DNA of 64,000 nt, from contig CAVPOQ010000007.1 of assembly GCA_963707145.1 (NCBI GenBank), forward strand, positions 434,001 through 498,000, in the 5' to 3' direction. Under the pieces are notes generated by a model, which was given only the letters and a program-made list of their open reading frames with translations, searched no databases and was not told the DNA's origin. This document shows, one piece after another, positions 8,875 to 17,254 of the stretch (positions within the stretch are counted from its first letter, which is position 1; every line of letters starts with the position of its first letter). Source of the DNA: RPQJ01 sp963707145. Its GTDB lineage: Bacteria > Pseudomonadota > Gammaproteobacteria > Steroidobacterales > Steroidobacteraceae. The translations under genes were made by a program, and so were the position numbers.

Positions 8875-10112
8875 CAGGCTCGTCCCTCCGCGGCGCGCCA
8901 CTGCTGGATGCGCCCGTAGAAGAGTTCCGTGAACGAATCGACCTCGTAGGCGGGGAACAGCGCGGTCACTTTCTGCCGCACGGCGTCGCGCGCCTGCTCG
9001 GTCCCGAAGAACTCGTCCGTGACTGCGTCGAGGTGCGCGAGGTGGCGCACGCAGAACTCGCCGAAGGCCTCCACGTCGAACGTGCGCCGCGCGATCGCCG
9101 CGTAGCGCGCCAGCTTCTCGCGGTAGGGCAGGTCCATGGCGGCGACCTCGAAGTAGGGCGCCCAGTCGAGGTTGTGGCGCACGCGGCGGCGGGTCGCGGC
9201 GCAGAAGATCGCCCAGCGCAGGTTCGCCTTGATGAGCCACGGAAAGTGGTAGTGCAGCGAGGTGACCTGCGAGTCCGGGCAGGCGTTCGCGAAGTCGATC
9301 GGGTGCCACTGGCCCTCGCGCAGCAGCGCCTCGCAGGAGTTGAAGTCCCAGCCGAAGAACGCGTTGATGGTGAGCGTGATGTCCTCGAGCTCGGCGGCGA
9401 GCGCCGGATCGACGAAGTCACGGTCCATGCGGTAGCGGTCATGCAGCGGCGCGGAGGGATCGTAGTTGACCGCCCGCGTCTGGGGACCGAGGCCGATGCA
9501 GCGGACGAAGCGCTCGTACGGGATCACGGCCGACTGCAGGTGCATCAGCTTGGTGCCGCTGGCGTCGTAGGCGGCGCGCAGCTCGCCTTCGTGGTCCACC
9601 TTCGAGACGCCGACCCAGCCGCCGCCGTCGTAGGGCTTCATGAAGAGCGGATAGCCGATCTGCGCGCCGATCGGGCCAAGGTCGAAAAAGCGCGCGTAGC
9701 GCGCGAGCGTGGGCTGCAGATCGGCCGTCTGCTCGTAGGCCTTCGGCGGCAGCATCCAGGTGTCCGGCACCTTGAGGCCGAGGCGCATCATCGCGCAGTA
9801 CGTGGTGTGCTTCTCGTTGGACTGGATGGACCACGGGTTGTTGAAGACGTAGGTGTCGTTGAGCACCACGGCCTTCTTGATCCACTCGCGGCTGGTGAAG
9901 TACCAGTGCGTGAGCCGGTCGACCACGAGGTCGTAGCGCACGGACTGTCGCAAGTCGAAGGGCTCGATGGTGACGCGGCTCGCCTCGAAGCGGACGATGT
10001 CGGCGCCCACGGGGATCGCCAGATCGAGCCGCTTGAGGATCGCCTCGAAGCAGATCGGCCAGCAGATGTCGGCGCCGAGCGAGAGCCCTATGTGCCGGGT
10101 GACGTGTGCCAA
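8874..10112 (-). CDS. ATP-grasp domain ligase
   Basis: About 412 residues from TTG 10112, which has GGGAG seven bases upstream; no in-frame ATG lies between the previous gene's stop and the conserved N terminus. The ATP-binding core is visible as YPLFMKPYDGGGWVGVSKV (glycine-rich loop after the adenine-binding strand), and the metal-binding strand as HPIDFANACPDSQ. ATP-grasp enzymes join a carboxylate to an amine or thiol through an acyl-phosphate; this one is not RimK, Ddl, PurK or GSH synthetase. It sits between a CBM/esterase-like gene and an esterase in a coupled operon with an S51-type peptidase, which suggests synthesis and turnover of a peptide-like metabolite. The acceptor and donor are unknown. 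Confidence 0.82.
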   Translation of the reverse strand: MAHVTRHIGLSLGADICWPICFEAILKRLDLAIPVGADIVRFEASRVTIEPFDLRQSVRYDLVVDRLTHWYFTSREWIKKAVVLNDTYVFNNPWSIQSNEKHTTYCAMMRLGLKVPDTWMLPPKAYEQTADLQPTLARYARFFDLGPIGAQIGYPLFMKPYDGGGWVGVSKVDHEGELRAAYDASGTKLMHLQSAVIPYERFVRCIGLGPQTRAVNYDPSAPLHDRYRMDRDFVDPALAAELEDITLTINAFFGWDFNSCEALLREGQWHPIDFANACPDSQVTSLHYHFPWLIKANLRWAIFCAATRRRVRHNLDWAPYFEVAAMDLPYREKLARYAAIARRTFDVEAFGEFCVRHLAHLDAVTDEFFGTEQARDAVRQKVTALFPAYEVDSFTELFYGRIQQWRAAEGRA

Positions 10113-10143
10113 GCGATGACTCCCTCGCGGTCGTTGCCGCGTC

Positions 10144-11298
10144 TTATTCGTAGACCATCCACAGCGGCCCCGGGAACAGCCAGGTGAGCGCCGACTGCAG
10201 CCGGTCGCGCCAGTTTTCCCAGTTGTGGCCGTCGCGGACCTCCTCGTAGCGTACCTCAATGCCGTGGTGGCGCAGCAGCGGCACCAGACTGCGGTTCTCG
10301 TAGATCAGCGACTCGTAGATGCCGCAGCAGAGGTACATGCGCTCGGTCGGGCGGCCCGGGTTGCGGCGGAACTCGTTGACGAAGCGCGCCACCGGATCGA
10401 AGGTCGCGGTGCGTCGGTGGTGGCCGATGTCCGAGAACGCGAACGACCCCGACTGCAGCACCAGCCGGCCGTAGCTGTCCGGGTGACGCCACGCCGCGTG
10501 CAGCGAGGCAACCCCGCCGAAGCTCGCGCCCATCAGGCCGCGGGCGGCGCGACTCGGGTGCAGCGGGAAGTCGTGCGCCAGCTGGCGCGGCAGCTCCTCG
10601 GCGACGAAGCGGGCATGGCCGTCGTGTCCCGCATACTCGACGAGCCGCTGCGGCGACTGCGTCAGTGCCACGATCAGCGGCGGGATCTCCAGACGGTGGA
10701 TCAGGTTGTCCAGCACGGTCTGGAGGCTGGCGTAGCGCAGGTAGTCCCAGCCGTCATGCACCACCAGCAGCGGATAGCGCCGGCTGCGCCGGAAGCGGGC
10801 CGGCACGTACACGCCGACGTGGCGGTCGTCGTCGAGCGCGGCACTCCTGAGCGCGATGCCGTCCACCGTGCCGGCGCGCGCCGCCGGGTCGGGGAGCGTC
10901 CACTCCGGTCGCTCGTAGCCGTGGCCCTGCGCCACGGAGTTGGCGCCGAAGGGGTCGGCGGCCATGAGTGGATTGAGCGGATCGAGGATCCACTCCTCCT
11001 GACCGTCGCGCAGCAGCTCGAACTTGTACTCGATCCGGGAGTTCTCGGGCAGCTCGACGCGCAGCACCCAGAGGTCCTGCTCGCCGACGCGCTCGAAGGG
11101 CTGGCTGGCCGGCAGGCCGTGGATCCAGCAGCGCAGGTTCACCGCGTCCGCGGCGCCGTGGTAGACGAACGTGACGCCGCCCGGATCGACGATGGGCGAG
11201 CGCAATGCAGTGGCGACGGCCGCCACGTGCCGCTGCGCCTCGGTCGGAGCAGGAGGAGGAGACGGTCCGGTGCCGGCCGGGTCGCGGCGCGGGCTCAT
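10144..11298 (-). CDS. Enterochelin-esterase-like hydrolase with N-terminal CBM48/E-set-like domain
   Basis: A 384-residue protein. ATG 11298 overlaps the upstream stop as ATGA. Residues about 40-135 form a beta-sandwich of the early-set/glycogen-binding type (VTFVYHGAADAVNLRCWI, then LWVLRVELPENSRIEYKFEL), as in ferric-enterobactin esterase Fes. The C-terminal part is an alpha/beta hydrolase with nucleophile GLMGASFGGVASLHA and a distal catalytic His in RDGHNWENWRD. No signal peptide is visible. Fes hydrolyses siderophore lactones, but no siderophore genes are here, so the natural substrate may be another ester or the product of the neighbouring ATP-grasp ligase. Confidence 0.85.
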   Translation of the reverse strand: MSPRRDPAGTGPSPPPAPTEAQRHVAAVATALRSPIVDPGGVTFVYHGAADAVNLRCWIHGLPASQPFERVGEQDLWVLRVELPENSRIEYKFELLRDGQEEWILDPLNPLMAADPFGANSVAQGHGYERPEWTLPDPAARAGTVDGIALRSAALDDDRHVGVYVPARFRRSRRYPLLVVHDGWDYLRYASLQTVLDNLIHRLEIPPLIVALTQSPQRLVEYAGHDGHARFVAEELPRQLAHDFPLHPSRAARGLMGASFGGVASLHAAWRHPDSYGRLVLQSGSFAFSDIGHHRRTATFDPVARFVNEFRRNPGRPTERMYLCCGIYESLIYENRSLVPLLRHHGIEVRYEEVRDGHNWENWRDRLQSALTWLFPGPLWMVYE

Positions 11299-12227
11299 GG
11301 CGTATCTCCCGCTCGAGCGAGCGCGCCGGTCCGTGTCACGCGCTGCGAGCAAGCGGCGGCGGCAAGCCGGCCGCGCCGCCAAAGCAGTCGGCTGCCGTCG
11401 TCGAGCGTGTAGCAGGCCGCGGGCGCGAATCGCCGCGCCAGCAGCGCCAGGCGTCGCGGATCGGAGGTCGCCAGCCGCGTCGCCGCGTGCGGCAGGAACA
11501 CGGCGCCGCGGACCAGTCCGAGGCCCGACTCGAACAGCTCCGCATTGCCCGCGCCCTGCGGCGGACGGTCGTGGAACAGCACGACGCGTTCGGCGACCGC
11601 CATGGCGCCCGCCGACCACGCGGCCACGGGTCGGCCGCGCAGCGCGCCTTCCAGGCCGAACAGGCGCAGCCGGTTGATCAGCACGGCCACGTGACCGCCC
11701 GCGATGCAGACCAGCGCGGCCGCCGCGACCAGCCCGGCAAGCTCCGCCTGCTGGGCCGCGAGGATCGGGCGCCGCGCGGCCGACCAGTGCGCGTCGAAGC
11801 GCCGGTGCAGCGCACGGATGTCACGCAGGTGTGCGGCGTCGAGGCGGCGCAGGTCCGTGATCGCGCCGCGGCGCGCCTTGCGCGCGAGCGGCGAGTCGTC
11901 CTCCGACTGCATCAGCTCACGCGCGGCCGCCTTGGCGTGGTCCAGGCGCACCCGGTAGAGGTCCTGCAGGCGCCGCAGGTCGTTCTGGCGCGCGCGGTGT
12001 GCCTCGTGGAGCGCGGCGTCGGCTGCGAACACCGCCTCGGCCCGCTCGTAGAGGCGCAGGTCGCGCGCGTGCAACCCGAGGTGCTCCTCGAGCGCGCCGA
12101 GTTCCCCCTCGCGCTCCTGCCAGCCTGCCGTGATCGTGACCACCGGTCCGTGCAGGCCGGCAGTCTCCAGGGCGTCGCGGAGGTTGGGCGCGCGAAACTG
12201 CGGCCCCAGCAGCAGGACGTCGTGCAT
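11295..12227 (-). CDS. S51/cyanophycinase-like peptidase (type 1 glutamine-amidotransferase-like fold)
   Basis: A 310-residue protein; I place the start at ATG 12227 (MHDVLLLGPQF), where the conserved fold begins; an ATG at 12266 would add 13 residues. The N terminus ends in TITAGWQERE, then an insertion of about 110 mostly helical, Arg/Ala/Leu-rich residues (about 45-160) interrupts the fold. It resumes with LVCIAGGHVAVLINRLRLFGL and the nucleophile elbow AAWSAGAMA (Ser205), followed by VLFHDRPP and LPHAATRL. Ser in W-S-A-G matches the G-x-S-A-G of peptidase E and cyanophycinase, which cut aspartyl or isoaspartyl bonds. It is the first gene of the operon with two esterases and an ATP-grasp ligase, and is divergent from the cyclophilin gene. 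Confidence 0.8.
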   Translation of the reverse strand: MHDVLLLGPQFRAPNLRDALETAGLHGPVVTITAGWQEREGELGALEEHLGLHARDLRLYERAEAVFAADAALHEAHRARQNDLRRLQDLYRVRLDHAKAAARELMQSEDDSPLARKARRGAITDLRRLDAAHLRDIRALHRRFDAHWSAARRPILAAQQAELAGLVAAAALVCIAGGHVAVLINRLRLFGLEGALRGRPVAAWSAGAMAVAERVVLFHDRPPQGAGNAELFESGLGLVRGAVFLPHAATRLATSDPRRLALLARRFAPAACYTLDDGSRLLWRRGRLAAAACSQRVTRTGALARAGDTP

Positions 12228-12298
12228 GTGCGGAGTTTGGCCGAAGCGGCGCAGGCTGGATACCATCGGCCGCCCAGCGCCCGAGGAGAGACCGAGCC

Positions 12299-13255
12299 AT
12301 GAGCCGTCCAGAATCTGCGCGAATCGCGCGCCCTGCCCGTGCGGCGGGCGTCCTGCTCACGCTGGTGCTCGGCGCGAGCGGCGGCAGTCTGTGGATCGAC
12401 GTGGCCGGGGCCGCCGCGGCCGAACCCGCGCGCCCGCCGGGCCGCACGATGGCAGAGGTGCTGGCCGCGTCCACCGCTGCGGACTGGCGGCCGCTCGACC
12501 TCGGGCACACGCTCGCCATCGAGCTCGAATCCGGGCGCGTGGTCATCGAACTCGCCCCCGCCTTCGCGCCGGAGCACGCCGCGAACATCCTGCGGCTGGC
12601 GCGCGCGGGGTATTACGACGGACTCGCGATCGGCCGCGTCCAGGACAACTTCGTCGCGCAGTGGAGCGATACCGCTGGCAAGCGCCCGCTGGGCGGGGCG
12701 CGCGCCACGCTGCCCCCGGAGTTCACCGTGCCGATCTCTCCCGGCCTGCCGTTCACGCCGCTGCCGGACGCCGACGGATACGCGCCGGAGGTTGGGTTCT
12801 CCGGCGGCTTCCCGGCCGCGCGCGACTCGCGTGCCGGGGAGGCGTGGCTCGCGCACTGCTACGCCATGGTCGGGGCCGGCCGTGACAACGGGGTCGAGAC
12901 CGGCAGCGGTGCAGAACTCTACGTGGTCATCGGTCACGCGCCGCGCCAGCTCGACCGCAATATCGCGCTGGTGGGCCGCGTCCTGCAGGGCATGGAACTG
13001 CTCGCGGCGCTGCCACGCGGCCCGGCGCCGATGGGCTACTACGAGGCTGCCGCACCGCGCGTGGCCATCCGTCGCGTGCGGGTCGCTGCCGACCTGCCCG
13101 CCGCCGAGCGCCCCCGCCTCGAGGTGCTGCGCACGGAGACCGCCACCTTCGCGGCGCTGGTCGAGGTGCGTCGCAACCGTCGCGACGAGTGGTACCAGCG
13201 GCCCGCCGGCTACATCGACCTCTGCAACGTGCCGATTCCCGTCCGCGTTCCTTGA
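12299..13255 (+). CDS. Periplasmic peptidyl-prolyl cis-trans isomerase, cyclophilin type
   Basis: A 318-residue protein starting at ATG 12299 after GAGGAG. Residues about 15-42 are a hydrophobic secretion signal (Ala-rich, ending AGAAAAEP). The cyclophilin domain starts at about residue 68 (TLAIELESGRVVIELAPAFAPEHAANILRLARAGYYDGL) and includes the core VQDNFVAQW. It also has the typical late elements LYVVIGHAPRQLDRNIALVGRVLQGME. An insertion rich in Pro and Gly around residues 140-175 enlarges a surface loop. It would speed proline isomerisation in envelope protein folding. The last 60 residues (RLEVLRTETATFAALVEVRRNR) form an unusual tail. Confidence 0.88.
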   Translation: MSRPESARIARPARAAGVLLTLVLGASGGSLWIDVAGAAAAEPARPPGRTMAEVLAASTAADWRPLDLGHTLAIELESGRVVIELAPAFAPEHAANILRLARAGYYDGLAIGRVQDNFVAQWSDTAGKRPLGGARATLPPEFTVPISPGLPFTPLPDADGYAPEVGFSGGFPAARDSRAGEAWLAHCYAMVGAGRDNGVETGSGAELYVVIGHAPRQLDRNIALVGRVLQGMELLAALPRGPAPMGYYEAAAPRVAIRRVRVAADLPAAERPRLEVLRTETATFAALVEVRRNRRDEWYQRPAGYIDLCNVPIPVRVP

Positions 13256-13385
13256 GGCGGCTGCTGCGACGCAGCAGTGACCGGGCCGTCGCCTTTTCCG
13301 GATTGCGGTCGGACCGTCCGAGAGGCAAGTTCACATCCAGACACAGACACAGGCGGAGCAGCGCCTGCCGACCGGAGGGGAGACC

Positions 13386-15092
13386 ATGGAACGATTCTGG
13401 CTGAAGCACTATCCGCCCGGCGTCCCGGCCGACGTGGACGTCGACCAGTACCGATCCCTCGTGCAGCTCATGGAGGAGGGCTTCGCGAAGTTCGCGAGCC
13501 GCGACGCCTACGCGTTCATGGACTGCCACTACACCTTCGCGGAGATCGACCGCCACTCCGCGGCGTTTGGCGCCTGGCTGCAGGGGCTCGGCCTCGCACG
13601 CGGTGCGCGCGTCGCACTGATGATGCCGAACGTCGTGCAGTACCCGATCGCGCTCGCCGGCGTGCTGCGCGCCGGGTGCATCGTGGTGAACGTGAACCCG
13701 CTCTACACGCCGCGCGAACTCGAGCACCAGCTCAGGGACTCGGGCGCCGAGGCAATCGTGATCCTCGAGAATTTCGCCGCGACGCTGCAGCAGGTGATCG
13801 CCAGGACGGGGATCAAGCACGTGGTGGTCGCCTCGATCGGCGACCTGCTCGGCTTCCCGAAGGGCGCGATCGTCAACTTCGCCCTGCGCCGCATCAAGAA
13901 GCTCGTGCCGCAGTTCTCGCTGCCGGGGCACGTGCGCTTCAACGACGCGCTCGACGCCGGCGCACGCGGCCACCTCGAGCCCGTCGACGTCGGGCCGCAG
14001 GACGTCGCGTTCCTGCAGTACACCGGCGGCACGACCGGTGTGTCGAAGGGCGCGACGCTAACGCACCGCAACCTCGTCGCGAACGTGCTGCAGCTCGAGG
14101 CCTGGGTGCAGCCCGCACTCACCGACACCAGCCGCGGTCCCGTGCCCGAGCAGCTCGTCTACGTCTGCGCACTGCCGCTCTATCACGTGTTCGCGCTCAC
14201 CGTGAACTGCCTCGGCGGCATCCGCCTCGGCACGCTCAACGTGCTGATCGCCAACCCGCGCGACATCGGCGGGTTCGTGAAGGAACTCGCGAAGTACCGC
14301 TTCAACGTCGTCCCCGGCGTCAACACGCTGTACAACGCGCTCGCCGAGAACGCCGAGTTCCAGAAGCTCGACTTCTCGAGCCTGCGCATCTCCAACGGCG
14401 GCGGCATGGCGGTGCAGCAGGCGGTCGCGGAGAAGTGGCTCAAGCTCACCGGCGTGCCGATCATCGAGGGCTACGGGCTGTCGGAGACCTCGCCGGTCGC
14501 GACCTGCAACCCGATCCAGTCCCGAGAGTACAACGGCACGATCGGCCTGCCGTTCCCGAACACCGAGATCGCCATCCTCGACGACGCCGGTCAGCCAGTG
14601 CCGTTCGGGCAGCCCGGCGAGATCGCGATCCGCGGTCCTCAGGTGATGGCCGGCTACTGGCAGCGCCCAGACGAGACCGCGAAGGTGATGACCCCGGACG
14701 GCTTCTTCAAGTCGGGCGACATCGGGATCATGGACGAGCGCGGCTACACGAAGATCGTGGACCGCAAGAAGGACATGATCATCGTCTCGGGCTTCAACGT
14801 GTACCCGAACGAGGTCGAGGCCGTGATCGCGATGCACCCCGGGGTGGTCGAATGCGCGGCGATCGGCGTGCCGGACGCGAAATCTGGCGAGGCGGTGAAG
14901 GTATTCGTCGTGCGCAGGGACGCGGCACTCACGGATGCCGACCTGCTGGACTTCTGCAGGCAGCACCTCACGGGCTACAAGAAGCCGAAGTTCATCGAGT
15001 TCCGTGACGAGCTGCCGAAGTCGAACGTCGGCAAGATCCTGCGGCGCGAGCTGCGGGATGCGCAGTCGGCGGCGCAGGCGAAGAGCGCGTAG
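13386..15092 (+). CDS. fadD: Long-chain-fatty-acid--CoA ligase
   Basis: A 568-residue AMP-forming acyl-CoA synthetase that activates fatty acids for beta-oxidation at the inner membrane. The P-loop-like motif YTGGTTGVSKGATLTHRN is at about residues 211-228. The fatty-acyl-CoA signature runs from GDIGIMDERGYTKIVDRKKD into MIIVSGFNVYPNEVE, and the catalytic C-terminal lysine is in KSNVGKILRRELR. Length and motifs match gammaproteobacterial FadD. ATG 13386 follows GGAGGGGAG. Two crotonases, a MaoC hydratase and an SDR elsewhere in the window could act on its products, but no multienzyme FadAB is present here. Confidence 0.95.
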   Translation: MERFWLKHYPPGVPADVDVDQYRSLVQLMEEGFAKFASRDAYAFMDCHYTFAEIDRHSAAFGAWLQGLGLARGARVALMMPNVVQYPIALAGVLRAGCIVVNVNPLYTPRELEHQLRDSGAEAIVILENFAATLQQVIARTGIKHVVVASIGDLLGFPKGAIVNFALRRIKKLVPQFSLPGHVRFNDALDAGARGHLEPVDVGPQDVAFLQYTGGTTGVSKGATLTHRNLVANVLQLEAWVQPALTDTSRGPVPEQLVYVCALPLYHVFALTVNCLGGIRLGTLNVLIANPRDIGGFVKELAKYRFNVVPGVNTLYNALAENAEFQKLDFSSLRISNGGGMAVQQAVAEKWLKLTGVPIIEGYGLSETSPVATCNPIQSREYNGTIGLPFPNTEIAILDDAGQPVPFGQPGEIAIRGPQVMAGYWQRPDETAKVMTPDGFFKSGDIGIMDERGYTKIVDRKKDMIIVSGFNVYPNEVEAVIAMHPGVVECAAIGVPDAKSGEAVKVFVVRRDAALTDADLLDFCRQHLTGYKKPKFIEFRDELPKSNVGKILRRELRDAQSAAQAKSA

Positions 15093-15116
15093 GTCGCGGG
15101 CTGCTGCCGTGCCATT

Positions 15117-15233
15117 CGGCACGGCAGGCGGGGCCGAGGTCCGCGGGGACGCCGTGAATACGTCCCTGTAGGCTCGCGCGCCGCGTCCCTGCGGCGCGAC
15201 GCCCCGCGGACCTCGACCCCGCCCGCCGTGCCG
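15117..15233 (+). repeat. REP-like element copy A: 61-bp core inside a 32-bp-arm hairpin
   Basis: Arms 15117-15148 and 15202-15233 are inverted repeats matching at 30 of 32 positions. Their inner ends bound a 61-base core (15145-15205) that begins GGGGACGCCGTGAATACG and ends GGCGCGACGCCCC. The core contains an inner hairpin CGCGCCGC/GCGGCGCG. The same core recurs inverted at 15329-15389 with 51 of 61 identities, while the outer arms differ between copies. Confidence 0.85.
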
Positions 15234-15307
15234 TGCGGCGGCGGGACGCGCAGGTTCTGACCGGGTGCTTGTTCGTCCCGCGCTACGTTCGTGTCAGCGC
15301 GACGTCT

Positions 15308-15410
15308 GGCCCTGCGGAGAGGATGGGCGGGGCGTCGCGCGACAGGGATGTCGCGCGCGAGCCCCCAGGGACGGGTTTACGGCGTCCCCGCGCATCCTCT
15401 CCGCAGGGCC
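15308..15410 (-). repeat. REP-like element copy B: 61-bp core inside a 25-bp-arm hairpin
   Basis: Arms 15308-15332 and 15386-15410 match at 24 of 25 positions. The minus-strand core (15389-15329) starts GGGGACGCCGTAAACCCG and ends TCGCGCGACGCCCC, exactly 61 bases like copy A. Its inner hairpin is CGCGCGACA/TGTCGCGCG, which differs from copy A by paired changes on both sides, keeping the stem. Confidence 0.85.
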
Positions 15411-15448
15411 GGATGTCGCGCGGGCCACCGCAACGGCGCGCGACGGGC

Positions 15449-16279
15449 CTACTGGCCTCGGAATACGGGCGCGCGCCGCTGCATGAACGCGGTCATCGCC
15501 TCGGTGAGGTCATCGGAGTGCAGGAACGCGGAGTTCCACAGCGCGACGTAGTCGAGCGCCGCGTCGACCTCGCGGCGGCACGCGAAGCCGAGCACCTGCT
15601 TCGCGCCCTGCACCGCCAGCGGGGAGTTCGCGGCGATCTCCTGCGCGAGCGCGCGGGCGTGCGCGTGCAGCGCGTCGGCGTCGGGCAGCACGTCGTTCAC
15701 GAGCCCGATCGCGAGCGCCCGCGCCGCGTCGATGTCGCGGCCAGTGAAGATGAGTTCCCGTGCCGGACCGTCGCCGATCACGCGCGGCAGGCGCTGCAGC
15801 GTGCCCACGTCGGCCACCATCGCGATCCGGGTCTCGCGCACCGAGAAGCTCGCATCGGCCGAGCAGACGCGCACGTCGCAGGCCGTGATCAGGTCCATGC
15901 CGCCGCCGATGCAGGCGCCGTGTACCGCGGCGATCACTGGCTTGTTGGTGTCGGCGAAGCAGCCCGCGGTGCGCTGGTAGCGGCGCACGTCATCGTAGAG
16001 CGCGCGGCGCCGGCCCACTGCCGACTCGCCGCGACCGGAGATCGAGCCGCCGCCGGCGAGCGAGGGTGCATGGTCGAGGAGGTCGATGCCGGCGCAGAAC
16101 GCCTTGCCGCGCCCCGACAGCACGATGGCGCGCACGCCAGGGTCGGCGTCGAGCTCGGCCACGGCGGCCGGGATCGCGTCCCACAGCGGGCGGTGCAGTG
16201 CGTTGAGCTTCGCCGGACGGTCGAGCCAGAGGACGGCGACGGCGCCGTCGCGCTCGATACTCAGATTCTCGTGGGTCAT
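15449..16279 (-). CDS. Crotonase family protein, delta(3,5)-delta(2,4)-dienoyl-CoA isomerase-like
   Basis: A 276-residue crotonase fold protein. GRGKAFCAGIDL (about 57-68) and HGACIGGGMDLITACDVR (about 120-137) form the oxyanion hole. The strand ETRIAMVADVGTLQRLPRVIGD carries the ADVGTLQRLP motif typical of dienoyl-CoA isomerases (ECH1/DCI type), whose Asp in ADVG is catalytic. This enzyme class handles double bonds of polyunsaturated acyl-CoAs during beta-oxidation. ATG 16279 follows AGGAAA. It is 36 bases downstream of the SDR gene on the same strand, so they probably share a transcript. Confidence 0.9.
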   Translation of the reverse strand: MTHENLSIERDGAVAVLWLDRPAKLNALHRPLWDAIPAAVAELDADPGVRAIVLSGRGKAFCAGIDLLDHAPSLAGGGSISGRGESAVGRRRALYDDVRRYQRTAGCFADTNKPVIAAVHGACIGGGMDLITACDVRVCSADASFSVRETRIAMVADVGTLQRLPRVIGDGPARELIFTGRDIDAARALAIGLVNDVLPDADALHAHARALAQEIAANSPLAVQGAKQVLGFACRREVDAALDYVALWNSAFLHSDDLTEAMTAFMQRRAPVFRGQ

Positions 16280-16315
16280 CGTCGGTTTCCTGGGTCCAGT
16301 CTGTCGGTCGTGGGT

Positions 16316-17152
16316 TCAGCCCGTTGCGCGCGACTGCCGCCGCAGCATGCGCGCGGCGTCGGTCGTGCGCCGCAGCAGCGCGTCGGTGGCGCCCGGAGCG
16401 AGCGCGGCGAGCTTCTCGAGCAGCGCGCCTCCTGGCGGCACGGCGATCTCGGCGAGCCGGAAGCGGATCGCGAGGAAGATGGACCACACCACCCAGGACG
16501 GCGGCATGGTGAGCGCCTCCGGCCACATGTCGGAGGTCGCCGGGTTGTGCTGTGCCGCCGTCGCCATCGGCGTGTCCACGACGCCGGGCAGCACCAGCGA
16601 AACGTGGATGCGCTCGCCGACGAGCTCGGTGCGCAGCGCCTCGGTGAGGCCGACCAGCGCGAACTTGGTCGCGCAGTACCCGCCCAGCGGCGAGAAGCCG
16701 CGGCGGCCGGCCAGCGAGCCCACGTTGACGACGTGGCCGCGACCCTGCTCGCGCATCAGCTTCACGGCCGCCTGCATCACGTGCAGCGCGCCGATCAGGT
16801 TCACGTCGAGCATGCGCTGGAGGTCCGCCGTGCGCAGCTCCTGGACGGTGGCGGGGATCATCACGCCGGCGTTGTTCACCACGATGTCCACGGCGCCGAA
16901 GCGCTTGACCGCCTTGCGGAACGACGCCTCGACCGCCTCCGACCGGCTCACGTCGGCCGCGGCGACCAGCGTCTCCGCGCCGAGCCGGCGCGCCTCGGTC
17001 GCGACCTTGCCGAGGACCTGCGCGCGGCGGGCCACCAGCACCAGCTTCGCGCCGGCGGCCGCGAACGCCAGCGCGGTCTCGCGACCGATGCCGCTCGAGG
17101 CGCCGGTGACGAGGACGACGCGGTCGCGGAAGGAAATCGACGGTGTCTTCAT
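16316..17152 (-). CDS. Short-chain dehydrogenase/reductase (SDR family)
   Basis: A 278-residue classical SDR. The cofactor motif TGASSGIG is at residues 16-23, NNAG follows at about 92-95, and the catalytic residues are Ser in NVGSLAG and Y-x-x-x-K in YCATK. An Arg pair in LVARRAQ after the second strand suggests NADP(H) preference. The C terminus (about 205-278) is longer than usual and amphipathic, with WVVWSIFLAIRFRLAEIAVP looking membrane-associated. ATG 17152 follows GGAG. The substrate is unknown; co-transcription with the crotonase hints at lipid metabolism. Confidence 0.9.
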   Translation of the reverse strand: MKTPSISFRDRVVLVTGASSGIGRETALAFAAAGAKLVLVARRAQVLGKVATEARRLGAETLVAAADVSRSEAVEASFRKAVKRFGAVDIVVNNAGVMIPATVQELRTADLQRMLDVNLIGALHVMQAAVKLMREQGRGHVVNVGSLAGRRGFSPLGGYCATKFALVGLTEALRTELVGERIHVSLVLPGVVDTPMATAAQHNPATSDMWPEALTMPPSWVVWSIFLAIRFRLAEIAVPPGGALLEKLAALAPGATDALLRRTTDAARMLRRQSRATG

Positions 17153-17254
17153 CTGCGACTCCGGTTCGTGCGGCGGACGCGTCTTCCAGCCGCGGTGGCG
17201 TTCATGCGGCCGCTGCGGTCCCGCCGCGCGACGCAGGCAGCGGCCCCGCGGTCT

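Larger units (their letters stand above)
15093..15448. other. 356-bp intergenic region filled by two inverted REP-like hairpin elements
   Basis: There is no gene. Nearly the whole stretch between the convergent fadD and crotonase genes is occupied by two long hairpins described separately. Their position between two converging genes suggests they may also work as bidirectional transcription barriers, although neither has a T-tract. Confidence 0.7.

Noticed and set aside
17206..17241. GC-rich hairpin (GCCGCTGC/GCAGCGGC) after alanine dehydrogenase as a terminator
   Set aside because: The loop is long and no T-tract follows; it may be chance in GC-rich DNA.
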